DNA of 64,000 nucleotides. It comes from JALZKA01 sp963715405 (GTDB lineage Bacteria > Actinomycetota > Thermoleophilia > Solirubrobacterales > 70-9). Under the pieces are notes generated by a model that had not been told where the DNA came from, made no database searches, and worked only from the letters and a program-made list of their open reading frames with translations. Of this stretch, positions 16,033 to 23,760 are shown piece by piece (position 1 is the first letter of the stretch; every line of letters begins with the position of its first letter). The position numbers and the translations under genes were made by a program. The DNA is taken from assembly GCA_963715405.1 (NCBI GenBank), contig OY970239.1:558001-622000 (forward strand). The letters run 5' to 3'.

Positions 16033-16945
16033 CTCATTCGCGGTTTGCTCAAGCGCCCTCGCGCCGAGGTCGCGGCATTTAGTGGCGATCCGAAGCGCCT
16101 TCCTAGGATGCAGAAAGAAATGGCGCTTGACAGCGGTTTGCGAAGTGGGTAGGTTCGCAGTTCGACGTCCCGAGATGAGCCATGAAGCGCTTCGCCCTAG
16201 CCGCTCTTGTCGCTGCTACAGCGGTTGTCTCTGTCGCGCCTAGTGCCGAAGGCCAGACTATTTCGTGGCCAAACAACGACCCGCCCGACTTGAGCTTCGT
16301 ACTGAGCCAGTGGACGGTCACGCACAATGAGTCGTCCGGGTTCTCGTTCACGTCTAATAATGCGATTCAGTCCCAGGGCGCGGCTCCGAAATACATGTAC
16401 TTCGCCGCAAGAGGTGACCGGATCGGGACCGCCCACCTGGATTATCCGAACTCAAGTTTGGACATCTGCTTTCCAGGCGCCAAGATCACTCGCTCGACCT
16501 TGACTACAGGGGGATTGATCGAAGCGAGTATCGCCTTCTCGCGGGCGACAATGACGGTGGGCGCCCTGACCGTCGGCCTCAACTTCGCCAACGACGACTT
16601 CTCCATCGGCGGGGTCGCCCTGCGATATAGCCGGCCGGGGGCTCGTATCGTCGCTGCCTTCGCCGCCACGGAGCTGCCCTTCGGGTTCGCGCGGCATAGC
16701 AGCCCCCTGCGTCGGCAGTCTTCCCGGCCGCAGGGCTCTCGGAGTCGCGCAAAGAGCGCATTCCACGGGGGGCAACACTTCTCGATTTCGCCAGCGGCGA
16801 GCCCTTCTGCTTCTACTTCGCGCCCTGCGGCTGCGAGGGCGGGTGCCAATTCGGGTGCCAATCTGCGGACAACCGTGGCCAACTCAGAACAACTCGATGC
16901 GGTCAGTTCAGCCACGAACAACCACGATCAACCGGATTTCGAGAA
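15990..16945 (+). mobile_element. Segment 4 of the tRNA-fMet array
   Basis: This 956-bp stretch lies between cores 4 and 5 and holds one secreted protein gene. Its right end has arm repeats of a different sequence (GGGTGCCAAT twice) at the same 105-nt offset. Its left end lacks arms, so it may be a deletion remnant. Confidence 0.45.
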
Positions 16946-16952
16946 CTCATAA
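16182..16952 (+). CDS. Secreted protein of unknown function; doubtful C-terminus
   Basis: The first 160 residues look real: a Sec signal (MKRFALAALVAATAVVSVAP, cleavage after SAEG) and a domain with QTISWPNNDPPDLSFVLSQW and the strand-rich TTGGLIEASIAFSRATMTVG. I do not recognise the family. After about 16690 the translation becomes Ser/Arg/Ala-rich low-complexity, while another frame there reads more like protein (ATLLDFASGEPFCFYFAPCG), so a frameshift is likely. In the frame given, the stop codon lies inside core copy 5, showing that the 3' end was set by the insertion site. Confidence 0.5.
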   Translation: MKRFALAALVAATAVVSVAPSAEGQTISWPNNDPPDLSFVLSQWTVTHNESSGFSFTSNNAIQSQGAAPKYMYFAARGDRIGTAHLDYPNSSLDICFPGAKITRSTLTTGGLIEASIAFSRATMTVGALTVGLNFANDDFSIGGVALRYSRPGARIVAAFAATELPFGFARHSSPLRRQSSRPQGSRSRAKSAFHGGQHFSISPAASPSASTSRPAAARAGANSGANLRTTVANSEQLDAVSSATNNHDQPDFENS

Positions 16953-17070
16953 CCCGGAGGTCGCAGGTTCAAATCCTGCCCCCGCTATAGCCAGAAACCC
17001 GCCTGAGGGCGGGCTTCTCTCATTGGCCAGGGGAGCGCTTATTCGGCCGGGGTGCCACCGGGTACCAAAT
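16841..17070 (+). mobile_element. Attachment site 5 with a second kind of arm repeat
   Basis: The core is at 16946-16988. GGGTGCCAAT occurs at 16841-16850 and 16853-16862, starting 105 nt before the core. On the right GGGTGCCAC (17050) and GGGTACCAAAT (17060-17070) start 104 nt after the core start. The spacing equals that of the other sites although the repeat sequence differs, which points to a related integrase with another arm specificity. Confidence 0.65.
16994..17017 (+). terminator. Hairpin after core 5
   Basis: GAAACCCGCC (16994-17003) and GGCGGGCTTC (17008-17017) pair with one mismatch and are followed by TCTC, as behind the intact tRNA. The rest of the gap up to 17395 shows no gene I can support; short protein-like stretches on both strands may be a gene remnant. 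Confidence 0.6.
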
Positions 17071-17395
17071 GCCCCCGGACGCCCACCCGAACCTGGCGGC
17101 GGAGTTGCTTGCCGCGGCTCGTCCGATCACGACATTCCAAGGTCGGTCGTGCCGTCGCTGCCGATGCCTTCATGAACGACCGCACGGGGATCATGACCTT
17201 CTTCGCCCAAGGAGCCCCAGTGGCCGGTGTGGTGATTGCTTCCGTAAGTCTAGACCTGCCAGAAGTTGGTACCCGTTTCAACCAAGAATCGGGTCCTCCC
17301 CTGAACTCCGATTGCGTTGGTTTAAGTGGACCGGCAGGAGTGCCGATGGGGGATCAATGATTTTGCCTGGAATGACGAAAGGTGGGAGCGTGCGG

Positions 17396-19728
17396 ATGCC
17401 CCTTCGGGCACTGCTGGGGCTGCTCCTGTGCCTCTCGTTCCTCGTCGCCGTGACGAGCCCGCCCGCGCATGCCGTTCAGCGCATGGTGGTCTTCTGCGTA
17501 GAGAAGAAGGATGCCTCACAGATGAGGCTCGTTCGGCGGGCTGTCCTGTGTCAGGAGAACGAGCGCGTCGTCAAGATCAACCCAACGGGCCGCCCCGGGC
17601 CGCAGGGCCCCGTCGGACCCCAGGGGCCCCAGGGCGAGCAGGGCCCGCAGGGTGCCCCGGGAGCCCAAGGCTTGCAAGGCGAGCAGGGCATCCAGGGAGA
17701 GGAAGGGCTACAGGGCGAGCAGGGCTTGCAAGGCGAAGCCGGACTTCAGGGCGAACAGGGCGAGCAAGGACTTCAGGGCGAGCAAGGCATCCAGGGTGAG
17801 ACCGGTGGGCAGGGCGAGCAGGGTCTCCAGGGCGAGCAAGGACTTCAAGGGGCACAGGGCGAGACCGGTCCGGCGGGGCCGACGGGCCCCGTGGGTCCTC
17901 AAGGTCCGCAAGGCATCCAGGGCGAGCAAGGCGAACAGGGAGTGCAAGGACTTCAGGGCGAGACCGGTGCGCAAGGCGCCCTAGGCGAACAGGGCATCCA
18001 AGGCGAAACCGGAGCCGCCGGGCCCCAGGGCGCACAAGGCATCCAGGGAGAAGCCGGACCCCAAGGGCCCCAGGGCCCGATCGGCCTCCCCGGTCTACAA
18101 GGTCTGCAGGGCGCCCAAGGAATTCAGGGCGCCCAAGGAATTCAGGGCGCCCAAGGCATTCAGGGCGAGCAAGGGACCCCAGGGCGAACGGGCATCCAGG
18201 GCGAGCAAGGAGAAGCCGGCCCTCAGGGTGAGCAAGGCGAACAGGGCGAACAAGGACTTCAGGGCGTGCAGGGCGCGCAGGGCGCGAACGGTCCGGCCGG
18301 GCCGACTGGCCCCGTAGGTCCCCAGGGTCCGCAGGGCGCAGCAGGGCATCCAGGGCGAGGAGGGCATCCAAGGCGAGACCGGAGCCGCCGGCCCCAGGGT
18401 GAGCAAGGACTTCAGGGCGAACAAGGCATCCAGGGCGAGCAAGGAGAAGCCGGCCCTCAGGGCGACAAGGCGAACAGGGCGAACAAGGACTTCAGGGCGC
18501 GCAGGCGCACAGGCGCCAGGGCGCGAACGGTCCGGCCGGGCCGACTGGCCCCGTAGGTCCCCAGGGTCCGCAGGGCGAGCAGGGCATCCAGGGCGAGACC
18601 GGAGCCGCTGGGCCCCAGGGTGAGCAAGGACTTCAGGGCGCACAAGGCATCCAGGGCGAGCAAGGAGAAGCCGGCCCTCAGGGTGAGCAAGGCGAACAGG
18701 GCGAACAAGGACTTCAGGGCGCGCAGGGCGCGAACGGTCCGGCCGGGCCGACTGGCCCCGTAGGTCCCCAGGGTCCGCAGGGCGAGCAGGGCATCCAAGG
18801 CATCCAGGGCGAGCAAGGACTCCAGGGCGAGCAAGGACTTCAGGGTGAGACCGGCGCACAAGGCGCCCAGGGCATCCAGGGCGAGACCGGAGCCGCCGGG
18901 CCCCAGGGCGCACAAGGCATCCAGGGCGAGCAAGGAGAAGCCGGCCCTCAGGGTGAGCAAGGCGAACAGGGCGAACAAGGACTTCAGGGCGTGCAGGGCG
19001 CGAACGGTCCGGCCGGGCCGACTGGCCCCGTGGGTCCTCAAGGTCCCACCGGCCCTCAAGGCCCGCAGGGTCCGCAGGGGATTCAAGGACAGACCGGTGC
19101 GCAGGGCGAACAAGGACTCCAGGGCGAGACCGGTCCGCAGGGCGCCCAGGGCGAGCAAGGCATCCAGGGCGAGCAAGGCATCCAGGGCGAGCAGGGAGAA
19201 GCCGGCCCTCAGGGCGCACAAGGCATCCAGGGCGAGACCGGCGCACAAGGCGCGCAGGGACCGGCCGGCACACAGGGCCCAATCGGGCCGCAGGGTCCCC
19301 AGGGTCCCGCCGGACCTGCCGGAGCTCAGGGCGCCACCGGCGCAACCGGCTCAGTCGGACCCCAGGGCCCGCAAGGCCCCGCCGGCCCGACCGGCCAGCA
19401 AGGACCTCAGGGCCCCGCCGGCCCGACCGGCCAGCAAGGACCTCAGGGACAGACGGGCGCGGTCGGTCCGCAGGGACCGCAGGGGCCAGCGGGTACCACA
19501 TCCGCCGAGGTGGCCACCGCATCGGTCGCCAGCGGCACCACCGTGTCGGTGACCTGCCCCGCAGCCAAGCCTCGAGCCGTTGGCGGCGGCGGTTCGGTGG
19601 CCCCCGGGTCGAACCGGCTACTCGAGTCGACGCCCCTGCCGAACGGGAGCGGGGCGAGCCCGACCGGTTGGCGCATAACCGCATCAGCGGCCGGGACGCT
19701 CAACGTTTACGCGATCTGCGCCCCGTAG
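17396..19728 (+). pseudogene. Secreted collagen-like protein, interrupted by frameshifts
   Basis: The ATG at 17396 has GGTGGGAG 7 bases upstream and opens a signal peptide (MPLRALLGLLLCLSFLVAVT). A small head domain with two Cys follows (MVVFCVEKKDASQMRLVRRA), then over 600 residues of Gly-X-Y triplets, mostly GEQGLQG, GIQGETG and GPAGPTG, and a C-terminal domain (VSVTCPAAKPRAVGGGGSV to LNVYAICAP) common to actinobacterial collagen-like proteins. Triplets start in one frame and end in another: a +1/-1 pair at about 18340-18395 and a 1-base loss at about 18463 break the frame. Without these it would be one protein of about 777 aa forming a surface triple helix. DNA repeats make both slippage and assembly error likely. 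Confidence 0.8.
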
Positions 19729-19763
19729 TTTTCCGTCGGCTGCGCCCCATAGCCTCCCCCTCG

Positions 19764-20354
19764 ATGTCCCAGCCTCCGCGGCCTCAGCCTGACTACGACA
19801 CGTCCCCGCCACGGTGGACGATCCTCCTCGCCGTCTTGGCAGTGGCTTTGGTCGCTTTCCTCGCGTGGTTTTTCCTCATCCGCGACGACGATTCGGACGG
19901 CCCGCGCCAGGGCGCCGCGACCACCGAGTCGGCGGGCGAGCCTTTCGCGGCCAGTGAGGACGACCTCCGCGAACTCGCGGCCGACTCGGATTTCCCGATC
20001 TACTGGGCGGGAGAGAGTGGCGATACGACCATCGAGGTGACTGAGACCGAGGACGGCCGTGTCTATGTGCGCTATCTGGATGCCGCGGAGGTCGGCGACC
20101 CGCGCCCGAACTTCCTCACCATTGGCTCATACGAGGTGAAGGACGCCTACGACGTGCTCAAGGAGTTCTCAGAGTCAGAGGACGCACTGTCGTCCGAGGT
20201 GCCGGGCGGCGGGATCGCGGCCCTGAGCCAGGATGTGCCGACGAGCGTCTACGTCGCCTTCCCCGAGGAGGACGTCCAAATCGAGGTCTACGACCCGGAC
20301 CCGGACGAGGCATTCGCCGTAGCGACGTCGGGCGACATCGAGCCCGTCGAGTAG
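19764..20354 (+). CDS. Membrane-anchored protein of unknown function
   Basis: This 196-aa protein starts at the ATG at 19764 (MSQPPRPQPDYDTSPPRW) and has one membrane helix (TILLAVLAVALVAFLAWFFL, residues about 18-37). A 160-residue acidic extracellular part follows, with SDFPIYWAGESGDTTIEVTE and YVRYLDAAEVGDPRPNFLTI as its most structured-looking stretches. I do not recognise the family. It lies 36 bases after the collagen-like gene and may belong to the same transcript. Confidence 0.65.
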   Translation: MSQPPRPQPDYDTSPPRWTILLAVLAVALVAFLAWFFLIRDDDSDGPRQGAATTESAGEPFAASEDDLRELAADSDFPIYWAGESGDTTIEVTETEDGRVYVRYLDAAEVGDPRPNFLTIGSYEVKDAYDVLKEFSESEDALSSEVPGGGIAALSQDVPTSVYVAFPEEDVQIEVYDPDPDEAFAVATSGDIEPVE

Positions 20355-20574
20355 CGCGGCAGCGACTTCCACTTTGACGTCGAGGTGCTCGGAGTGATGG
20401 GAACATGGCCTACACACTGGGCTTCGAACGATTCAACGGATCGATCGCCGGGCGTCCAGTGGAGCCTGTCTTGGTTCGCGTGACGCACATTTACCGGCGC
20501 GAAGACGGTGTCTGGAAGATCGTCCACCGCCATTCCGACAACCCAGGTCCCGACACCAGCATGGAGAAGTCATG
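20355..20574 (+). pseudogene. Remnant of an NTF2-fold (YybH/DUF4440-like) gene
   Basis: Only the last third of the family is present: SDFHFDVEVLGVMG, then a 1-base frame change, then NMAYTLGFERFNGSIAGRPV and VRVTHIYRREDGVWKIVHRH, ending at 20574. The N-terminal two thirds are missing and replaced by the end of the preceding gene. The TGA overlaps the ATG of the cupin gene, suggesting the two were once an operon. Confidence 0.7.
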
Positions 20575-21066
20575 AGCGGCACCGGACCCCTCCGGGTGGC
20601 GCGGGGAGAGGGTGACTCGCTGCGTAATCCGGTTGCGACCGCAGGGCCGCTCGAGATCAAGGCTCGCGGCGAGGAGACCGGCGGGGCGCTCACGGCTTGT
20701 GAGAGCGTCACGATGCCGGGGGAGGGCCCGCCCTTTCACAAGCACGCGAACGAGGACGAGGTCATGTACTTCGTCGACGGAGCATTTCGCTTGCGGATCG
20801 AAGATGAGGTCGTTGACATGGCGCCGGGCTCGTTCGCGTTCGTTCCGCGAGACACACCTCACAGTTGGCAGAACGTGAGCGAAGGTCAGGCGCACATGCT
20901 CTTCGTCTTCAGCCCAGCATCGCCGGGGATGGAGCGGTTCTTCGAGCGCTTCGCGGAAGTGGCCGGCCAGGGAACGGCTGTACGCGAGGCTTTCGTAGCG
21001 CTTGCGGAGGATGCGGGCATGACGGTCCTCGGCCCGCCTCTGGCGCAGTCCCACCCGCTTCCCTGA
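20572..21066 (+). CDS. Cupin-domain protein (quercetinase-like)
   Basis: This 164-aa single-domain cupin has both conserved motifs: GEGPPFHKHANEDEVMYFVDG (HxH and Glu metal ligands, residues about 50-70) and PGSFAFVPRDTPHSWQN with the fourth ligand His (about 84-100). The metal site is therefore complete, which supports dioxygenase, isomerase or sensor activity; the substrate is unknown. Its ATG overlaps the end of the NTF2 remnant. Confidence 0.85.
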   Translation: MSGTGPLRVARGEGDSLRNPVATAGPLEIKARGEETGGALTACESVTMPGEGPPFHKHANEDEVMYFVDGAFRLRIEDEVVDMAPGSFAFVPRDTPHSWQNVSEGQAHMLFVFSPASPGMERFFERFAEVAGQGTAVREAFVALAEDAGMTVLGPPLAQSHPLP

Positions 21067-21110
21067 GCACGCCGGTTTCGCCTGCCTGATCGCGGGTAGA
21101 GCCGGGCTGG

Positions 21111-21383
21111 ATGCAGATTCTCGGCCTCATCCTGATCGGAATCGTCATCGGCGTCCTCGCACGGGTGGTCATGCCGGGCCGCCAACCGATCGGCGTCCTC
21201 TTGACCGTGCTTCTAGGAATCGGCGGGGCGCTCATCGGGGGGACCATTGCGAGCGAACTAGGCGAGGGCGACATCTTCGAGCTCAATGCCGTCGGAACCA
21301 TCATCGGAATCATCGCCGCCGTCTTCCTCATCGCGGCGGCGCAAGCGGTCGGCGTAGGTCAAAACCGCCGACGACGGATCTGA
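21111..21383 (+). CDS. GlsB/YeaQ/YmgE-family small membrane protein
   Basis: This 90-aa protein has three hydrophobic segments and the family pattern: MQILGLILIGIVIGVLARVV at the N-terminus, PIGVLLTVLLGIGGALIGG in the middle, and GTIIGIIAAVFLIAAAQAV near the C-terminus, followed by a basic NRRRRI tail. Members are called transglycosylase-associated proteins by history and are mostly stress-induced; no enzymatic function is established. Length is typical. Confidence 0.9.
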   Translation: MQILGLILIGIVIGVLARVVMPGRQPIGVLLTVLLGIGGALIGGTIASELGEGDIFELNAVGTIIGIIAAVFLIAAAQAVGVGQNRRRRI

Positions 21384-21456
21384 CCCTTCAGAGGACGGCG
21401 CCAGCCGCGAGGAATCGGCGCAACCAGCGCGATTCGTTGATACAAAACACGGACCG

Positions 21457-23739
21457 ATGTACGGGGATTCGGGAAGCCGCCGCGGTCGAGCCGCGCTCAG
21501 CGCCACTCTGGTCTGCGTTGCCTTCGGCGGAATCGCCGCCGCTCCCGCCATCGCGGCCCCCGACTTCGAGGCGCGGGGGAGCGTCGAGCAGGTCTACGTA
21601 ACCGGAGCCGACCCCGGCGCGCAGCTGTCCCTAGTACGGAATGGCAAGGTCCTTCAGACGAAGCGCGTGAACGAGCAGGGGGGACTGCTTTACCGGAAGG
21701 TGAAACCCGGCCAGGGCTATCGGGTAAAGCCGGCCGGAGGTGGCGAGGCATCGCCGGCGCTTCGAGTGCTTTCGACCAAGTCGGCTCCGCCAGACGACTC
21801 GGTCTATGACCAGGAGCTTCCCGCCGACGGCTACGGCTATCTCGAGACGCGGGACGGCACGAAGCTCGCGATCAACGTCCATCCGCCGAGCGACCTGAAG
21901 GACGTCGCGCCGGACCTGCCGTTCCCGATCCCCGAGCCGCCGCCGGGGACGCCCACGCCGACCCTGATCGAGTACGCCGGGTACGCGTACGCCGACGAAG
22001 ATGGCCCCACGAGCGGGATCGCAATCATCGGCAACCTGATGGGCTTCACCGTGGTTGACGTGAACATGCGAGGCACGGGCTGCTCGGGCGGTGCTTTCGA
22101 CTTCTTCGAGCCGCTTCAAAGCCTCGACGGCTATGACATCGTCGAAACCGTCGCCCGCCAGCCCTGGGTCAAGGGTGATCCCGGGATGATGGGGATCTCC
22201 TATGGCGGGATCAGCCAGCTTTTTGTCGGCGCCACGAACCCGCCGAGCCTGGCGGCGATCACGCCCGTCTCGCTGATCGACAACGTGCAGACCACGCTCT
22301 ACCCCGGCGGCATCCTCAATACAGGCTTCGCGCTCGAGTGGGCAAAGGACCGGATCTTCGAGGCGCGACCGGCCGGGCCCAAGAGCGGACAGCCCTACGC
22401 GTGGGAGCGGATCCAGGGCGGCGACGAGACCTGCGAGTCGAATCAGGCGATGCACGGCGAGGCGGTGAACCTCCTGCAGAAGATCGCCGCCAACAAGCAC
22501 TATCGCCCAGGGGTGGCCGACCCGCTCTCGCCGGTGACCTTCGCCGACAAGATCGAGGCCCCGACCTTCCTCGCCTGCCAGTGGACCGACGAGCAGACGG
22601 GCGGCCACTGCCCGACCCTGGCGGACAGCATGTCGGAGAACGACAAGGCGTGGTTCACGTTTACGAACGGGACCCACGTCGACTCGCTCGCACCCGAGAC
22701 GTTCAATCGCTATTACGACTTTCTCAAGCTCTACGTCGCCAAGGAGCACCCGGCGATCGGCTCGCCGCTCATCACGGCCGGAGCGCCCGTCCTCTACGAG
22801 GCGGCGTTCGGCATCTCCGGCGTCACGCTGCCGCCCGACCCGATCCGGGCCCAGCCGACTTACGAGGCCGCGCTCGCGGCATTCGAGGCCCAGGACCCGG
22901 TGCGGATCCTCTTCGACAACGGCGCGGGAGGCAACAATCCCGGCGAGCCGTACCCGGCCTACGAAGAGTCGTTCACCGACTGGCCCGTTCCCGGGACGAA
23001 GGGCAAGTCGTTCTACCTCGGCCGCGGCGGCAAGCTGCGACGAAAGAACAAGGGCGGCGCCCACACGGACTCGTTTACGTGGGATCAGGAGGCCCGTCCC
23101 CCGACGAACTTCACCGGCGACACAGGCGCCGGGCCCGGCGGCATCTGGACCGCGATTCCCGACTACGAGTGGTCGCAGCCCGCCGAGGGGAAGGCGCTTT
23201 CCTACGTGACGAAGCCGCTCACGCGCGATACGACCGTGCTCGGCTCCGGCTTCGTGCGCCTGTGGCTTCGCTCCTCCAGGCCGAACGTCGATCTTCAGGC
23301 GACGGTCACGGAAGTTCGCCCCGATGGAAAGGAAGCTTTCGTCCAGGGCGGGTGGCTGCGAGGCAGCATGACCGAGCTCGACCCTGAAAAGAGCTCGCCG
23401 CTTAGCCCGGTCCTGAGCCTGCGCGAGTCAGACGTCTCGCCGCTTCCCGACGACCGCTTCGTCAAGGCGACGATCCCGCTCTATTACCAGGGCCACTCCT
23501 ACCGCAAGGGATCACGCATCCGCGTCGTAATCTCGGCGGTCGGCGGGGACCAGCCGATCTGGGCCTTTGACCGAGCGAGGCCGAAGAGCACCGCGCAGGT
23601 CGACGTCGCACACGGCGAGAATCACCGCTCGAAGCTCACGCTGCCGACGGTCTCCATCGAGGTCCCGGACGAGCTGCCGCCCTGCCCGGGCCTTCGCGGC
23701 GAGCCCTGCCGCGACTACGTGGAGTTCACGAACGAGTAG
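21457..23739 (+). CDS. Secreted CocE/NonD-family hydrolase (peptidase S15-like)
   Basis: This 760-aa protein has a signal peptide (LVCVAFGGIAAAPAIA), then an alpha/beta-hydrolase domain with the nucleophile elbow GMMGISYGGISQL around residue 248. DVNMRGTGCSGGAFDFF shows the oxyanion-region motif of the family. The C-terminal jelly roll (VLGSGFVRLWLRSSRPNVDL to VVISAVGGDQPIW) matches the X-Pro dipeptidyl-peptidase C-terminal domain. Members cleave X-Pro peptides, cocaine esters or glutaryl amides; the true substrate is not predictable. It stands alone, with a convergent neighbour downstream. Confidence 0.88.
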   Translation: MYGDSGSRRGRAALSATLVCVAFGGIAAAPAIAAPDFEARGSVEQVYVTGADPGAQLSLVRNGKVLQTKRVNEQGGLLYRKVKPGQGYRVKPAGGGEASPALRVLSTKSAPPDDSVYDQELPADGYGYLETRDGTKLAINVHPPSDLKDVAPDLPFPIPEPPPGTPTPTLIEYAGYAYADEDGPTSGIAIIGNLMGFTVVDVNMRGTGCSGGAFDFFEPLQSLDGYDIVETVARQPWVKGDPGMMGISYGGISQLFVGATNPPSLAAITPVSLIDNVQTTLYPGGILNTGFALEWAKDRIFEARPAGPKSGQPYAWERIQGGDETCESNQAMHGEAVNLLQKIAANKHYRPGVADPLSPVTFADKIEAPTFLACQWTDEQTGGHCPTLADSMSENDKAWFTFTNGTHVDSLAPETFNRYYDFLKLYVAKEHPAIGSPLITAGAPVLYEAAFGISGVTLPPDPIRAQPTYEAALAAFEAQDPVRILFDNGAGGNNPGEPYPAYEESFTDWPVPGTKGKSFYLGRGGKLRRKNKGGAHTDSFTWDQEARPPTNFTGDTGAGPGGIWTAIPDYEWSQPAEGKALSYVTKPLTRDTTVLGSGFVRLWLRSSRPNVDLQATVTEVRPDGKEAFVQGGWLRGSMTELDPEKSSPLSPVLSLRESDVSPLPDDRFVKATIPLYYQGHSYRKGSRIRVVISAVGGDQPIWAFDRARPKSTAQVDVAHGENHRSKLTLPTVSIEVPDELPPCPGLRGEPCRDYVEFTNE

Positions 23740-23760
23740 GGATCATTGGCGGTGATCGTC

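Noticed and set aside
17039..17281. 80-aa minus-strand frame after core 5
   Set aside because: Short protein-like pieces occur on both strands, but no start, ribosome site or family supports one; noted only as a possible remnant.
6455..17395. A hidden integrase or transposase gene within the array
   Set aside because: No frame on either strand shows the R-H-R-Y pattern of tyrosine recombinases, a serine recombinase N-terminus or a DDE transposase.
17577..19500. Possible CRISPR or satellite array
   Set aside because: The short repeats are in-frame Gly-X-Y codons with variable third positions and no unique spacers.
18095..19684. 529-aa minus-strand open frame with repeating LALDAL-type units
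   Set aside because: It is the antisense of the collagen Gly-X-Y repeats.
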